Positions 44,342 to 56,640 of a stretch of 64,000 nt of DNA are shown here, piece after piece; the first letter of the stretch is position 1; each line of letters begins with the position of its first letter. The notes under the pieces are model-generated. The model saw only the letters and a program-made list of their open reading frames with translations. It had not been told where the DNA came from and ran no database searches. A program made the position numbers and the translations under genes. This DNA comes from Gentiana macrophylla (taxonomy: Eukaryota; Streptophyta; Magnoliopsida; Gentianales; Gentianaceae): the NCBI GenBank assembly GCA_026214975.1, contig CM047806.1, positions 98,355,811 to 98,419,810 of the forward strand, written 5' to 3'.

Positions 44342-45798
44342 TCAATCTTCATCGTAGTCTTCCTCAGGATCAACTTGAAAACTCGAACTCGAAACGATCG
44401 AGAAGTCGATGGTCGAATCAGTAGTCGTGGTCCCGATCGAACTATCAAGACCCATCGAACTCATGCCGCCGTGATATGTGCAAACTCGTGAATCCTCCCC
44501 AACTCGACATTGCCGGTCTCTCGAACACCTGTTTAAAATACACTGTTCCACTAGATTGGCTTCCAAAAGGATATGACGATGGATGAAAGCTCAAGGTGGT
44601 GGAATAGGTGTTACCCACTCGTAAGGTATAAGGATCGATCGACAAGGTGGATAGGCAGGATCATCAAAGTAGGATTACTAAGCAATCGCCGTTCCTTCTA
44701 AACCTCTACGAATATCATCACACCACCGCTTATTTCTCTCAAAGATATAAAGCCATGTTGGCTTGACCACGTGCAACATCTCATCACTAAAGATTGAAAC
44801 ATGTCATATGTGATAGTGTTGGAGAAAGGAGTTTGTTGAGGCCGACTAGAAAAAGATGGAAAAGAAGAAGAAGATGTAAAATCGGTGAGTCGGGCCGAGT
44901 TTGACGCCTTCTAATCAAAGATCTAATACTACCATCCGGAAGACTAGTCAAACTAGTCCAATCGATTTCCATCACCAGAGATAACTTGTCATTAGGCAGA
45001 ATGGTACTCCCAACCTACGACATAAATCGAGATAAAACAAGGGAAGTATAGATGACTCCTGGTCCGGCGATGACAATACTTTCAAAAATTCTTTTAAACA
45101 TGACATTTCCAACATCCACTCTAACATCGCTTACCATCGCCAAGCGATACAAACATCTTCCTTTCCAAAAGCAAAGATGTTTACGAGAAGGATAGAGATT
45201 ATGGCTAATGAATCTTTTAATTGCCCTCAAACCTCTAAAACAATTCCCGTAGTTAAACCGATTTTCAACCCACACAATGGGTCGGGTCAAAAACATTCTG
45301 GCTCGTGGCAGCGTCCGCTTCAAAGCTAGCAGGATCATCTAAATTATAAACTACCCTGTAATCCTCCTCCTCGTGAAATTCTTCAACTCCTAGAATTGCA
45401 TTAATGACGCGGTGGTTAAAAGGAATATTTCTCGCTCGTAAGGGTACAGCTTTATGATCGAGTAAGTCGCTTCTTCCGACAATGTAGATAAAACCGAATA
45501 AAACTCGCTACTATAGTCGTGTTAATCTCCCCTTCCTTCTCGTCGCTAAATCTAACCATCGACGCTTTCTAAAGATATCCTTAACTTCATCACCTAAGTC
45601 ATCCAAGTCTAATCCTTTTCAACCGTAACATCACATTTACTATAAATTTTCTCATACGCTTTCTTAGCCTCAGGTGATGCGGTTTTTTCAAAGCTTACGG
45701 CTTCTTCCTCGATGATAAAATTATCGTGCTCACGATGAGGAGTTGATATAGAATTTTTGATTTTCTCTTTGTAGAGACTCTAGTACTCGACTCACCAT
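44342..45798 (-). pseudogene. Extra ORF alpha: second PF20167/ATHILA-type ORF
   Basis: Possible start ATG at 45798-45796 (MVSRVLESLQREN). Readable parts are EEEAVSFEKTASPEAKKAYEKIYSK, LDDLGDEVKDIFRKRRWLDLATRRKG, and, from 45338, LRAIKRFISHNLYPSRKH, GRCLYRLAMVSDVRVDVGNVMFKRIFESI and LVLSRFMS. The order of features resembles ORF beta: a cleaved-off leader, a W-rich block, then a conserved helical block. So alpha and beta are probably diverged copies of one gene or two halves. The C-terminal end is acidic (DPEEDYDED). At least five frameshifts. Function unknown. Confidence 0.6.
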
Positions 45799-47091
45799 TC
45801 TACGATATTGGTAATGCCAATCAACAACAAAACAACAACAAAACAACAAAAACAAAATGTCACAACACACTCAAAAATCAAAACAGCTTGAAATTAATCT
45901 AAAAATTATGAAAAATACGAAATTGATAACTAAATAAACTAAATTATACCTTAATATGTAGAAAACGTTGAAAAGTAGGCCGGAAAAGTTGAAAAGTCGC
46001 CGGAATGAAATGTGGCTTTTTTTTATCCTTTTGATTTTTCCAAACTTTTGTGTAAGAGAGGAGATGAAAAGAGGAAGAAATCAAGTAGTGGTTTAGTGTG
46101 AGATGAAGTTTTGTTGAAGAAAAGTGAAAAATTTCGTGAATGGTGGGGTTTGGGTGTTTTATGGTTTGTTAGAAAAAATTAGGAAGAAGAAGAAGAAGAA
46201 AAGAATGGTCCCCGCCTTTTTTATGATTTTAGACCCCGGACCGGTCCGGGTTAAGGCCGGATCGGTCCGTGCCCAAATTGTTTTTCACTTTTTCGATTTT
46301 TTTTTACTTTTTGTGATTCTTAATGAAAACTTATAAAAATTCTAATAAAACTTAATTAAAATTTTAAAAATAAGTTTAAATTTTTAAAAACTAAAATTTG
46401 AAGGAAATTTTATAATTTTATAACAATTTCTAAAAATTTAATAAAATCTTTATAACACTTTAATAAAAAGCTTATAAAATTTTAATAAATTTATATCAAC
46501 TCTTATAAAACATCTAAATTAAAACTAAAAACTTTTATAAAACTTTTATAAAACTCCTCAAATTTCATAAAGATCCAATTTTATAAAATTTTCGAAGTTA
46601 TGCTAAAATTTTATAAAATAAAATATAAGAAAAGACTCAAACTTAAGTGGGTTCTGATTCTTCGATTTCTAAATCTTCCAGAGTTCTCGATATAACGCTC
46701 GATCAACCTAACTCCTAAAAACGAAGCATTTGAATTATCTCTCGAATTCCATCGGGATTTTCGGATAACCACCTAATCGCTCCTTCCTAACAATATTCAA
46801 ACACTCATCCTGGATTTGGTTGTGTTTTTCCCACAAACGCCCAACATGTTCACTTTTTCCACAGATTCTCAGATCTCATTAGAAACTTTGCCCTTCTTTT
46901 TATCGCACTTCTTGATGTTCCATTACATACTTCTCTCAACTGATCTCTCTCAACAATTTCTTGTTTTGTTCAAAAACTAAAGCTTCTATAGAAAACGCGA
47001 CATCTTTATCAAGGCCTAATTTCAAAAGTAAAATAAAACTCCTATTCTATCTAAAAGACATCCAGTTCTTTTACGTCTATCCGTAAAAGAT
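45799..47091 (-). other. Spacer between pol and the extra ORFs, promoter-like
   Basis: 46270-47091 is AT-rich without ORF. 46200-45960 on the - strand is CT-rich (ttcttcttcttcttcc, then ccactacttgatttcttcc), which looks like a plant 5' leader, and ends near a possible splice donor aaggtataa at 45960-45946. Confidence 0.5.
46236..46269 (-). promoter_or_regulatory. Paired CCGGACCGGTCCGG motif upstream of ORF alpha
   Basis: ccggaccggtccgg (46236-46249, a perfect 14-base palindrome) and ccggatcggtccg (46257-46269) are 21 bases apart, as in the LTR. Downstream on the - strand a weak TATA-like ATCATAAAAAAGG lies at about 46226-46214. Confidence 0.6.
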
Positions 47092-48640
47092 TTAAAAGAG
47101 TTTAAACACATAATTAAAAATAGAGTAAAGATAGATAGCACCCGGTATTCGGCCGATTCTAGTTTTTCTCGCTTTTCGCTTTTTTATTTTCCTCGCTTTT
47201 TCAATTTGTCGGGGATCAATCAATAGCATTACTTCTTCTTTCAAAGGTGATTCCTTCTCCTCCACAAATAACTTTACTCTGCGGGCCATTGGCTATAAAA
47301 GTTGTATTTTCATCGCTTAGTTCAACACTCCAGCTTTGTAAACCCTTGTTACTTTAAATGGACCCGCCCATCTTGACTTAAGCTTACCCGAAACAACTTT
47401 AAACGTGAATTGTACAAAAGCACTCGATCACCTACATGGAACTCACGCTTAAAGATTCTCTTATCATGGAAAGATTTCGTGTATGCCCTTGTAGATTCGA
47501 GCATTTTCATAAGAATCGAGACGAAATTCTTCTAGTTCTCACAATTGAAGCAATCTATGATCACGGACAAACCTTAGGATCGAAATTTAGAAATCTAATA
47601 GCCTGTAAGGCTCGGTGTTCTAACTCAACCTGGGAGATGACAAGACTTACCAAAGACTAGCTTATAGGGAGAACAACCAATTGGTGTCTTAAAAGCTGTT
47701 CTGTACGCCCATAATGCATCATCTAATTTAACTGCCCAGTTTTTACGATTTGAATCAACTGTTTTTTCCACGATTCTTTTGATTTCTCTATTCGACACCT
47801 CTACCTGACCACTGGTTTGTGGATGATAGGGCGTTCCTAGTTTATGCGTTACACCATATTTCTCAACTATCTTAGTAAATGGTCTATTACAAAAGTGTGA
47901 ACCTCTATCACTAATGATTGCCCTCGAATGCCATATCCGTAAATATATTCTTTTAAGGAATCGTATGACAACTTTGGTATCATTAGTGGGAAGAGCTTCA
48001 ATTTTCTACCCATTTTGAAACATAATCTACCATTACAAGAATAAATCTTTTTCCAAAAGATATAGGAAAAGGTCCCATGAAATCTATACCCCAAACATCA
48101 AATAACTCACATTCTAAAATAGGTTGCATAGGCATTTCATGTTTTTTAGATACATTTCCCCATTTTTGACAAGACTCACAAGATTTAACATACTTATAAG
48201 CATCTCTATATAGTGTAGGCCAATAAAAACCACATTGTAAAACTTTAAAAGCAGCTTTTCCATCCTCCATGATGACCTCCCCGCCTCACGATCATGACAA
48301 AACGATAAAATACTTAAAACTTCATTATCAGCACACATTTTCTCGATTATCCCATCCGAACATTTACGGAAAAGGTCCTGGTTCCTCCCAAGAATAAAAT
48401 TTTAAGTCGTAAAAGAACTTTTTTTTCACGCTAAGTCCAATGAGACGGAATATAATCACAAAGTTAAGTAATTAATGATATCTCCAAACCAAGGTGACAT
48501 TTCTTGTAAGGAATTCTATTTTTAATAACTGCATGGTTGAAGGAGTATCTATTCTAAATAGTTGTTCATCAGAAATGAATCTTTAATTTCATTCCCTATC
48601 TCTTCCTCGCCTCCATTCTACTTAGATGATCCGCTACTAC
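47092..48640 (-). pseudogene. Integrase of the inner Athila element
   Basis: The zinc-binding end appears as [26 protein letters not shown] (48235-48155), the core as [31 protein letters not shown] (48100-48005), and then [20 protein letters not shown] in another frame, a scrambled DRGSHF-type segment. The C-terminal GPF module LKLFRVSLSQDGRVHLK is at about 47390-47330, and the final basic tail RVKLFVEEKESPLKEE to RKIKKRKARKTRIGRIPGA at 47285-47140. Frameshifts are frequent. Confidence 0.85.
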
Positions 48641-48644
48641 ATTC

Positions 48645-48974
48645 TCACTCCTTTTTTATCTTTAATTTCAATATCAAATTCTTGAAGTAGAGAATCCATC
48701 TAAGAAGACGTGGTTTCGCATCCTTCTTACTCAGTAAATACTTCAGAGCTGAATGGTCTGTGTAGATTATTACCTTAGAACCAACAATATATGATCTAAA
48801 CTTATCTAAGGCAAAAATTACAGCCAATAGTTCTTTTTCTGTAGTTGCATAATTAAGCTGAGCTGCGTTTAATGTGTGAGAAGCATAGTAGATAGCTTTG
48901 AGAATTTTGTTATACCTTTGACCTAAAACAGCTCTCCTACAAACTAAATCGCTCAGCATCACACATAATCTCAA
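48645..48974 (-). pseudogene. RNase H of the inner Athila element
   Basis: One open stretch of 109 residues reads YNKILKAIYYASHTLNAAQLNYATTEKELLAVIFALDKFRSY, IVGSKVIIYTDHSALKYLLSKKDAKPRLLRWI and LKIKKE. The catalytic Glu (TEKE) and Asp (YTDH) are present. This is the least damaged domain of the element. Confidence 0.92.
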
Positions 48975-49780
48975 AAGGTAAATCCCAGTCTGGTGCTACC
49001 AACACTGGTGCAGTAATCAACTTCGCTTTTAAGGTCTGAAAAGCTTCCATACATTTACTATCAAAGTTAAAAGGTACTTCTTTTTCAAGCAAATGACTTA
49101 GAGGCTTTGCTATCTTCGAAAAATCTGCAATAAATCTCCTATAAAATCCTGCATGTCCAAGAAATCCTCTTAGAGTCCTTAGATTCACTGGTGGTGGTAA
49201 TTTTTCAATCACCTCGACTTTAGCTTTATCAACTTCAACTCCTATTTCAGAGATTCTATGACCTAGAACAATTCCTTCTGATACCATTAAATGACATTTT
49301 TCCTAGTTTAAAACTAAATTGGTATCCTCACAGCGTTGTAACACTCTTTCTAAGTGCGACAAACATTTACCAAAAGAATCTCCGTAAACACTAAAGTCGT
49401 CCATAAAAATTTCTAAGAATTTCTCAACCATATCGTAAAATATAGACATCATACATCTTTGAAACGAGCAGAGCATTACATAAACCAAACGGCATTCTTT
49501 TATACGCAAAAGTTCCATAAGGACAAGTGAAAGTAGTCTTTTCTCTATCTCCCCTTTGCAATGAAAATCAGAATATCCCGAATAACCATCTAAGAAACAA
49601 GAATACTTATGACCACTTAAACGCTCCAACATTTGAACTATGAATGGAAGTGGATGATGATCTTTCTTAGTATGATCATTTAGTTTTCTAAAATCAATGC
49701 ACATTCGATATCCTCGTAATTTCCCTTGTTGGAATCCATTCATTCTTATCATTCTCTTTCACCGTGAAACCTCCTTTCTT
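48937..49780 (-). pseudogene. Reverse transcriptase of the inner Athila element
   Basis: RMCIDFRKLNDHTKKDHHPLPFI, QMLERLSGHKYSCFLDGYSGY, and EIFMDDFSVYGDSFGKCLSHLERVLQRCEDTNLVLN are in one 149-residue frame (49752-49303), so the FMDD catalytic pair is intact. A TAG stop replaces the Trp or Gln codon before EKCH (about 49302), and the frame then continues with VSEGIVLGHRISEIGVEVDKAK and GFLGHAGFYRRFIADFSKIAKPLSHLLEKEVPF. The palm segment between GYSGY and FYDMVEKF is shifted. Confidence 0.9.
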
Positions 49781-50850
49781 TGGTACAACTTGAGTTGGAC
49801 TAACCCATTCACTATCCGATATAGAAAGATTATTCCCATTTCTAATAGTTTAATCACCTCTTTCTTAACAATTAATCAGAAATTGGTTGAGGCGGCGCGC
49901 TATGTTGAATACAAGGTTTAGCATCTTCTTTCAAAATTATCTTATGAACACAAATCTCGTGGCTAATACTCGAATATCGGCAAATCGCCCATCCAAAAGC
50001 TTTCTTATGCTTCCTTAACATTCTAAGTAATTGATCTTCTTGTTGCTCGCTTAAAGTTGATGAAATAATAATCGGTAATAGATTATCGCTTTCAAGAAAA
50101 GCATATTTCGATTTAAAGGTAACGGTTTCAATTCCGCATTCTTCGGCGGATCTTCTATTGACGATTTAAGAACCGGTCCTTCTAGTTCTAACTCCAAATA
50201 CTTATGCCATGGTGGCTTAAAAGTAAAGCTTCCTTTATCTAGAGAAAGGATTATCTCTTTCATTTCAATGTCTTCCTCATCTTCTTTATAGATAGACAGA
50301 GTTAAGCATTCTTCTAATCTGCCTTCAAAAGTTGGTAATCGATTATCATAGATGTAATGAATATCTTCTATAAAAGAACATGATTCTCGTGATGTATATG
50401 GATGGTTCATAGCTTTGAAAATATTGAAAGCAACTTCATCTTCATTGACTCTCAAAATTAATTCTCCTTTATGAACATCGATTAAAGTTCTTCCCGTAGC
50501 TAGAAATGGACGACCTAAGATAAGTGGCGCTGAAAATCCTTCTTCCATTTCCATAACTACAAAGTCTCATGGAAAATAGAATTTGTCTACTTTAACCAAT
50601 ACGTCCTTAATAATTCCTTTAGTGGTACTTAATCGATCTATCCGCCATTTGCAGAGTCATTTCACTTAGTAAGCTTTCCTATGCCTAGCTTTTTATAATC
50701 CTCATAAGACATGAGATTTATACTAGCTCCAAGATCACATAAGACCTTCTTAAATGTAAATTCTCCAATTTCACATGGAATCGTAAAACTTCCAGATCTT
50801 TCGTTTAGGTGGTAACTTATGCCGCAGAACTGCAAAACATTCTTCATTTA
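49781..50850 (-). pseudogene. Aspartic protease and linker of the inner Athila element
   Basis: The active-site segment reads [22 protein letters not shown] (50755-50690). A shifted frame then gives APLILGRPFLATGRTLIDVHKGELILRVNEDEVAFNIF (50530-50415) and the linker PPWHKYLELE, PPKNAELKPLP to the RT. The catalytic Asp is kept. 49781-50050 shows KIVLKEDAKPC-like pre-RT sequence in pieces. Confidence 0.87.
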
Positions 50851-51122
50851 GGCATATATTCTCATATTCCTCTAATTTTTTTTCTTATTTTATAGTATAT
50901 CTTTTTAAACTTTCCATAGCAGTATATTAATCAGAGCTTCAATAACAGGATATTAACATGAAGATGACTTAAAAGTGTCAAGGAAACGAGCATACTTCGA
51001 TCGCTTTTGCCTTTTGATTTGATCTTTGTGAGGGTAAGGTAAAGATTCTAAATCTATAACCTTTGGCTACTTAGTCAATTTCTCTTTCCTTTTCCTTAAA
51101 CCTTGAGTATTACTTAGTCGCC

Positions 51123-52969
51123 ATGTTTCGTGTTCTTGAATTTTTTCCTTTAAATTGTTCCCTGAATCAATCTCTACTTGCACTCTTTCGGTTCTTCCTG
51201 CTTCTCATCCTTATTACCGTTTCATCTATTCTAACATGTTCCTTGAATAAAGTCCTTAAATCTTTATCCATAGGGTCTTTCAAAATCCTAGGATTTTTAC
51301 CCATTTTTCACCTTCATTTTGATTCCAAACTTCTATTCCTTTTCAAGAAATTCTCTATAATTTCTTCTTCCTCATCGCTGAATTCAATTTCATCTTTAGT
51401 TTCATCATTCTTTCCATCTAAATCATTTTCTACTTCATTATTCCCAAAGTTTTCAACTCCATTGCTACCACAGAGCTTTCTACTTCTCGAATTCACAACA
51501 TTTACCTCTCTTGGGTTTCTTTCAAGTGTTACTTGGTAATCCTCCTGGGGTCTCACCGTTGTTACGTTCACCTTCCCTACTCAAATGATCTTCCATATTC
51601 CTCAATGAGGCTTCTATCGTTCTCATTCTGGTATCATGTCCACTCATAGATGTTTTCATTGTACTCATATCCTTAGTGACTGAACCAATAGAAGTCATCA
51701 TTGTTTCCATATTCTTAGCTTGAGTAGATACTACACCCATCATATTTTCCATTAGTTTTTCCCATTTTTCAACTCCTTCTGCAGGTTGAGTTGAACTCGA
51801 GTTATCGTATACTTTGAGTGGTATGTTGAGGATAGGATCTAGGTAATGATTGTAAATTCGATTAGATGTATTTTCTTGATAAACTTGGTTATTATTCCTA
51901 TGGGACTAGATATGGCGGTTGTCCTTGCTTACTAGGGTTTTCGCACCATCGATAAGTAGGATGATCTCTTCTAATAGCATTAAACGAGTTCGAGTATGCA
52001 TTGTTCAAATTCCTATGTCTTTGAAGAAAACTCACCTCCTCTCTTGAATATCCTGTTGGTTCTTCATCCCTAATGACACATTATCCTCGATTTGAGTATT
52101 CATTGGTGTACTATTTTCGAACTTAGGTTCTTGTTTTGTAGGCCATCAAATTTCCTACTCAAATTTTCTAAATGTGCTAGAACTTCCGTGATTAGATGTA
52201 CATTCTCCCGCAAAGCTACTTTTCTCGTGCTAGAACCGGTTTCCCACATTCTCGTTATTTTTGGAAATCTTTTCTATAGCATCGTAAACTATTTGAGCTT
52301 CACTCATCATTAACGAACCACCACATGCATGATCTACATCGCACGTGAATCTTTTCTCAATTTACGACATGTAAGAGTTGAATTTGCATATCTAAGGAAT
52401 AACCATGATCGGGACAAGCTCTTAACAGCTTTTTTAAACCTTTCCCACGCATTCCCAAGTGTTTCTTTCAGATCCTTGTCTAAAGTTAGCAACCTCTACT
52501 TTTAATTCCAAATTTCGCCCAGAGTGAAATATTGTTTCGTAAATTCGCTTTGAATCTCCTCCCAACTTGTTAGTGAATGATGTGGAAGAGACATAAACCA
52601 ATCTCGGGCTCGCCCTTTTAAAGAAAAAGGAAACATAGTCATCCTCGTTAATTCCTTATGAGCACCTTGACTTTTGGTCAGATTGCACGCTTCTTCAAAA
52701 AAGATAGAGATGATGATGTGGATCTTCATCATCCTCTCCTAGAATTGGGCTCTTGCGCCAATTAAACCAAAAAGATGAGACTTAATTTTGAAATTATTCG
52801 CTCCTTCATTAGGTAAAAGTATGGGATTATTAGTCCGGTTTCTTCTCACGGTTTGATCACGATAGGTCTCGGGTTTGGCGGATTATTACGATTATTCGGT
52901 TCCGATCTTGATTGTTCCTATTATTTCGATTCGATTATTATTACGATGATCAACAGTGGTTTTGGCCAT
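51123..52969 (-). pseudogene. Gag and Gag-protease linker of the inner Athila element
   Basis: A start ATG at 52969 begins MAKTTVDHRNNNRIE. The Gag core is seen in TRMTMFPFSLKGRARDWFMSLPHHSLTSWEEIQSEFTKQYF (52640-52515). 52500-51760 is broken but contains DRGIP-type and Asn-rich pieces. 51752-51522 gives a Met- and Thr-rich coiled stretch (MMTSIGSVTKDMSTMKTSM), and 51571-51314 an acidic linker with SDEEEEIIENFL. No clear zinc knuckle was found. Confidence 0.8.
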
Positions 52970-53340
52970 GCCCTGTGAGCATGATCTAGCCTCTGCTCAT
53001 TTGTTTCATCACTAGTTTCAAACCATTTTATATTTTTGTTTGAAGATGATTCTTGGTCGATTTTCCGACTAGTATGACCACGCTTACTCTCTACTCTTAA
53101 TCGCTTTCGTAAGTGTTTATGTCAGCTTATAAGGAGTGAGCGGGCCTTACCACTTCTCGGTCATCAACTAACTAAAATAGAAAATAACTAGAAATTGATA
53201 GTAGTAAAATTGGTAATTTACCTATAAGGTAACAACCAACTAAAAATAAAATAGAAATGGGATAAGAAAAGTGTTGACTTATTCTAGAATTTTGAGCTAA
53301 TAAAAGTAGTAACCATAGACACAAAAAAAGAAATTAGCGA

Positions 53341-53361
53341 CGTTCCTCGCAACGGCGCCAA
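53341..53361 (-). promoter_or_regulatory. Primer-binding site of the inner Athila element
   Basis: On the - strand TGGCGCCGTTGCGAGGAACG lies 9 bases after the LTR end. TGGCGCCGTTGCCGGGG is the common Athila PBS; the bases after TTGC are altered. Confidence 0.85.
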
Positions 53362-53369
53362 AAAGTCGA

Positions 53370-55543
53370 TGCATCTAAACCTATCCCTCGAGAACGGCGC
53401 CGTAAATCGACAGAGACGCTCGGGTTAAACGATCCTAACCGGCAAAGTGTACCGGGTCAAATCAGAGTGCTAGTATGGTGAGTCGAGTATCGTATCCACA
53501 GGAACTTGGTAATTCTTCTAAGTGTGGTTAAACACCAAAGAGTCGTTATTAACTCGATCTAAACCGCAATTTTATAACACGTATCACTACTATTCTAGTC
53601 AACATAAAATAAATAATAAAATTAAAAACTATACTAACATGATATATATAAATACATAAATATATATAGATCTCGCATAAACCGCAATTTATATATATAG
53701 ATATAAGTATATATAGATACCAAAATATTAAACAGATAATTTTGTAGAATCGCCAAAACTTATATAATTGGTTTATACGATCTTTCGATTAAATGAAATG
53801 TGTTTGATCTCTCCTTTTATTTTAAGTCCAATTGAGTAAATGAAACGGTGCACTCTCGAGGTAAACAATTCATCCTCACACAAGCGTATGAAATTGTCAT
53901 ATGTCCATTGCATCACCCAAGGTCCACAATCGTTACGGTTTTTTCGAAACAGTCCCGAGTACAAATCTACCTTTAGATAAAAGGAGTCATTCCGCTCACA
54001 AACGGTCAATTTTATTTAAAAGGCTCCGTTGTCAAAGCCGGACGATTCAACTTTCCGGTTTAAGTTTCAATTAATCGATGATTTAACATTATTACGATCT
54101 CGAGTACAAATTATAATAAAATTCATTTCTCCTAAAACAAATCTACCTCGGTAGAAATCGGATTCCGTTATCACGTTATTCACACGCCAATTTTACCCTC
54201 CGGTTTTTCTATCTTTTATCTCATATCCTCGACTACGAGGCGCCAATTCATAATTAGATTATGAATTCTCGATCGATTAAATATGTCAATATTTAATATG
54301 ATCAAAATAGAAAAAGATTCAATTAACTCAATTTTTATCATTTTAACTTAACAACATTTCTTTAACTAAAAGATCGAAATAAAACCGATTACATAGTTTT
54401 GGCCAAGATATATTTAGCCTAAAAACATTATAACAACTAAAAATATAAAACAAACATAAATACTTAAGAAAAGTTACCCGAATACGGCAGCTTGATTCGT
54501 AAATCGTATTTTCCGGACATTACAACTTCTTCAAAGAAACCGACTTCCGAGATTTTCCGAGCATTATAACGATACTAAAACTACATTATTACGGCGTAAG
54601 GCCTTATTTACAACTACAACTAAAAAAAAAAAAAAAAAAAGAGAGAGAGGAGATATATATATATGATATGGTGTATATATATTTGGTACCTCGAACTGTT
54701 TCTTCTCTGATCAACTCTTTATATAGGCAAACTTCTCAAGGCCAGACCGGTCCGAGATTAAGCCGGATCGGTCCGGACTAATGATTGCTTCCACTCCTGA
54801 TTGCAATCAGCATGTGCGGTGAAGATATTTATTTTTTATATATAATTATTAAACTTCTAAAATTCATATCTCGAATTCTGGACCTCCAAAAATTGCAAAC
54901 GAAATGCCAAAATTAAGGTCTCGAGAAACTCTACAACTTTCATGAAGGACTCTTCTTCAGATAACGCCTTCTTGATCACCTCATGTTCCTCCGAAGCTAT
55001 TTCGGGATTTTTCTTAACCCAAATCGATTAGCCACTTGATCACTGTTTAAGTTGTAGACCTCCAATCTTCATAATTTAAATTGCATTGGAAAGCTGTAAA
55101 ATCTACAACTTTCGTGAAGAACACTTTTTTCAAAATATCGTTTTGATGAGCCATTCGCTTGTCGAAGACATTTCTCTATTACCACTTAACCAGATTGAGT
55201 GGCCACTTGACCACTTAAGCTATTCAATTGACCATTTAAGCTCGTGGCACTCTCTAAATCATTCCCAGAGATATGATTGTACTTCAATATGTCGATTCTC
55301 GGGTCTCGGGTTATAAACCGCAATAAAATACCACAAATACCCACGTAAATCGACACTTACACTCCGATTTACTAAAATTGGTACAAAATTACAACTTTTT
55401 ACTATTTTTACTACTAACTACTCTAAATTATAAAGATTAACATTTTATACCAATTATATCATAATTTCATATATTTTACATAGAATTCGTTGATAAAACA
55501 TAATAATATAACGTATATTTAATCATATAAAAATAATACATCA
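53370..55543 (-). repeat. 5' LTR of the inner Athila element
   Basis: It matches 39097-41272. It is adjacent to the PBS, so it is the 5' LTR. It holds a long A run at 54629-54646 where the partner has a shorter mixed run. Confidence 0.93.
54715..54776 (-). promoter_or_regulatory. LTR promoter: paired palindromic motifs and TATA box (5' LTR)
   Basis: ctctttatatagg at 54715-54727, ccagaccggtccg at 54742-54754 and ccggatcggtccgg at 54763-54776, with the same spacing as in the 3' LTR. Confidence 0.7.
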
Positions 55544-55548
55544 TATAT

Positions 55549-56640
55549 CTAGGGCCTTTCTGAAATACTCAGAGGATAATCCCTACAGCATATCTATCAG
55601 TTTCTACTGGGGATAAGATAGACGATAACTCAGTCTTATATCCATTCATAACAATTCATTAGTTGATTTAACTAGTTCACTTTTACACACATCAGAATGA
55701 GCTCTTGCCCTGTCATAGCAGAATAGGATATTCGAGATATACCCTACCTTACTCCAATCATAAGGCAGCTTCTTCTGACTGTCGTGAGCTTTTAGTCATC
55801 ATGGTGGTATAGGACATTTCGAGATAATGCCCTATCGCACTCAAATCATCGACTAGCTTTCGACACACCCAATTACTTCATTATAAACTCAACTTTTTCA
55901 TTTGACAATAAGTCACGTGTTACTTATCACATTCAAACCTTAGATATTCACAGTATAACATACTTTGGCTATAAATACAAACTATCATAAATCTCAAGAT
56001 ATATACGTAGCACTAAGCACATGACTTATAAGAAAATCAAAAATCACTCGTCAAAAGAGGGGTATAACTTTATAAATTAGCTCATCGTTCACTATGGCTT
56101 GTGAAAAATAATATCGGGTGAAACAACTAACTTATTAAACATATGATATATAGCATCAATGACTATAAAAATAACGAACATTGAATTGAATTGCCTACTC
56201 GGGACAAAACAAAAACAAAAATGTCGAAAAATTTCGAAAATTCTAGCTCTTGCATAGAAACACAACGAATTAAGCAAATGTATAGATACATTTCAAATCA
56301 TTCCCTCCCCCACACTTAAATATCAACATGTCCTCATGTTGTGCAGAACTAAAGAAAAGATAAAGTACTTAGCTGATTGTAGTTTGAAGGTGGCAATTCT
56401 GAAAGTGGTCTAGATCCAAATCCGGAAATGCTTGAAGAAATCAGTAGACTGTGGACCATCCACCGGAAAACTGGCTTCATCTGAAAGCTCACAATTGCTA
56501 TCGCAAATATCCTGCACACTTGAACAAACATGGCAACATCTCGGGGATAGGGGAATATAACATATTGCGCAGAAAAGTTTGATGTAAGCACATGATATAA
56601 TCGCTCAGATGGAAAAATCACCACACGGGGAAAGTACAGG
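55549..56640 (-). other. Athila-type 3' non-coding region of the non-autonomous element
   Basis: Its reverse complement is similar to 6060-6950 of the + strand Athila element. It carries an internal polypurine-like run cattccctcccccacactt (56300-56318), equivalent to that at 6302, and the conserved pair at 55727-55860. Confidence 0.8.
55727..55860 (-). repeat. Conserved tandem pair in the non-autonomous element
   Basis: Units gaataggatattcgagatat (55727) and tataggacatttcgagataa (55808) each end in act(c)caatcat or actcaaatcat. Homologous to 6760-6915 and 41939-42060. Confidence 0.8.

Larger units (their letters stand above)
39097..55543 (-). mobile_element. Inner Athila-lineage gypsy element with extra ORFs
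   Basis: LTRs at 39097-41272 and 53370-55543 (about 2.17 kb each). The target duplication TATAT is at 39092-39096 and 55544-55548. The PBS is at 53341-53360 and the polypurine tract at 41273-41290. On the - strand, gag, protease, RT, RNase H and integrase are readable from 52969 to 47092, then two related ORFs occupy the position where Athila elements carry an env-like or extra gene. Total length 16.4 kb. All genes carry breaks. Confidence 0.95.

Noticed and set aside
43007..45798. Envelope gene reading of the extra ORFs
   Set aside because: No signal peptide, cleavage site or terminal membrane anchor could be seen. Similarity is to plant retrotransposon ORFs of unknown function.
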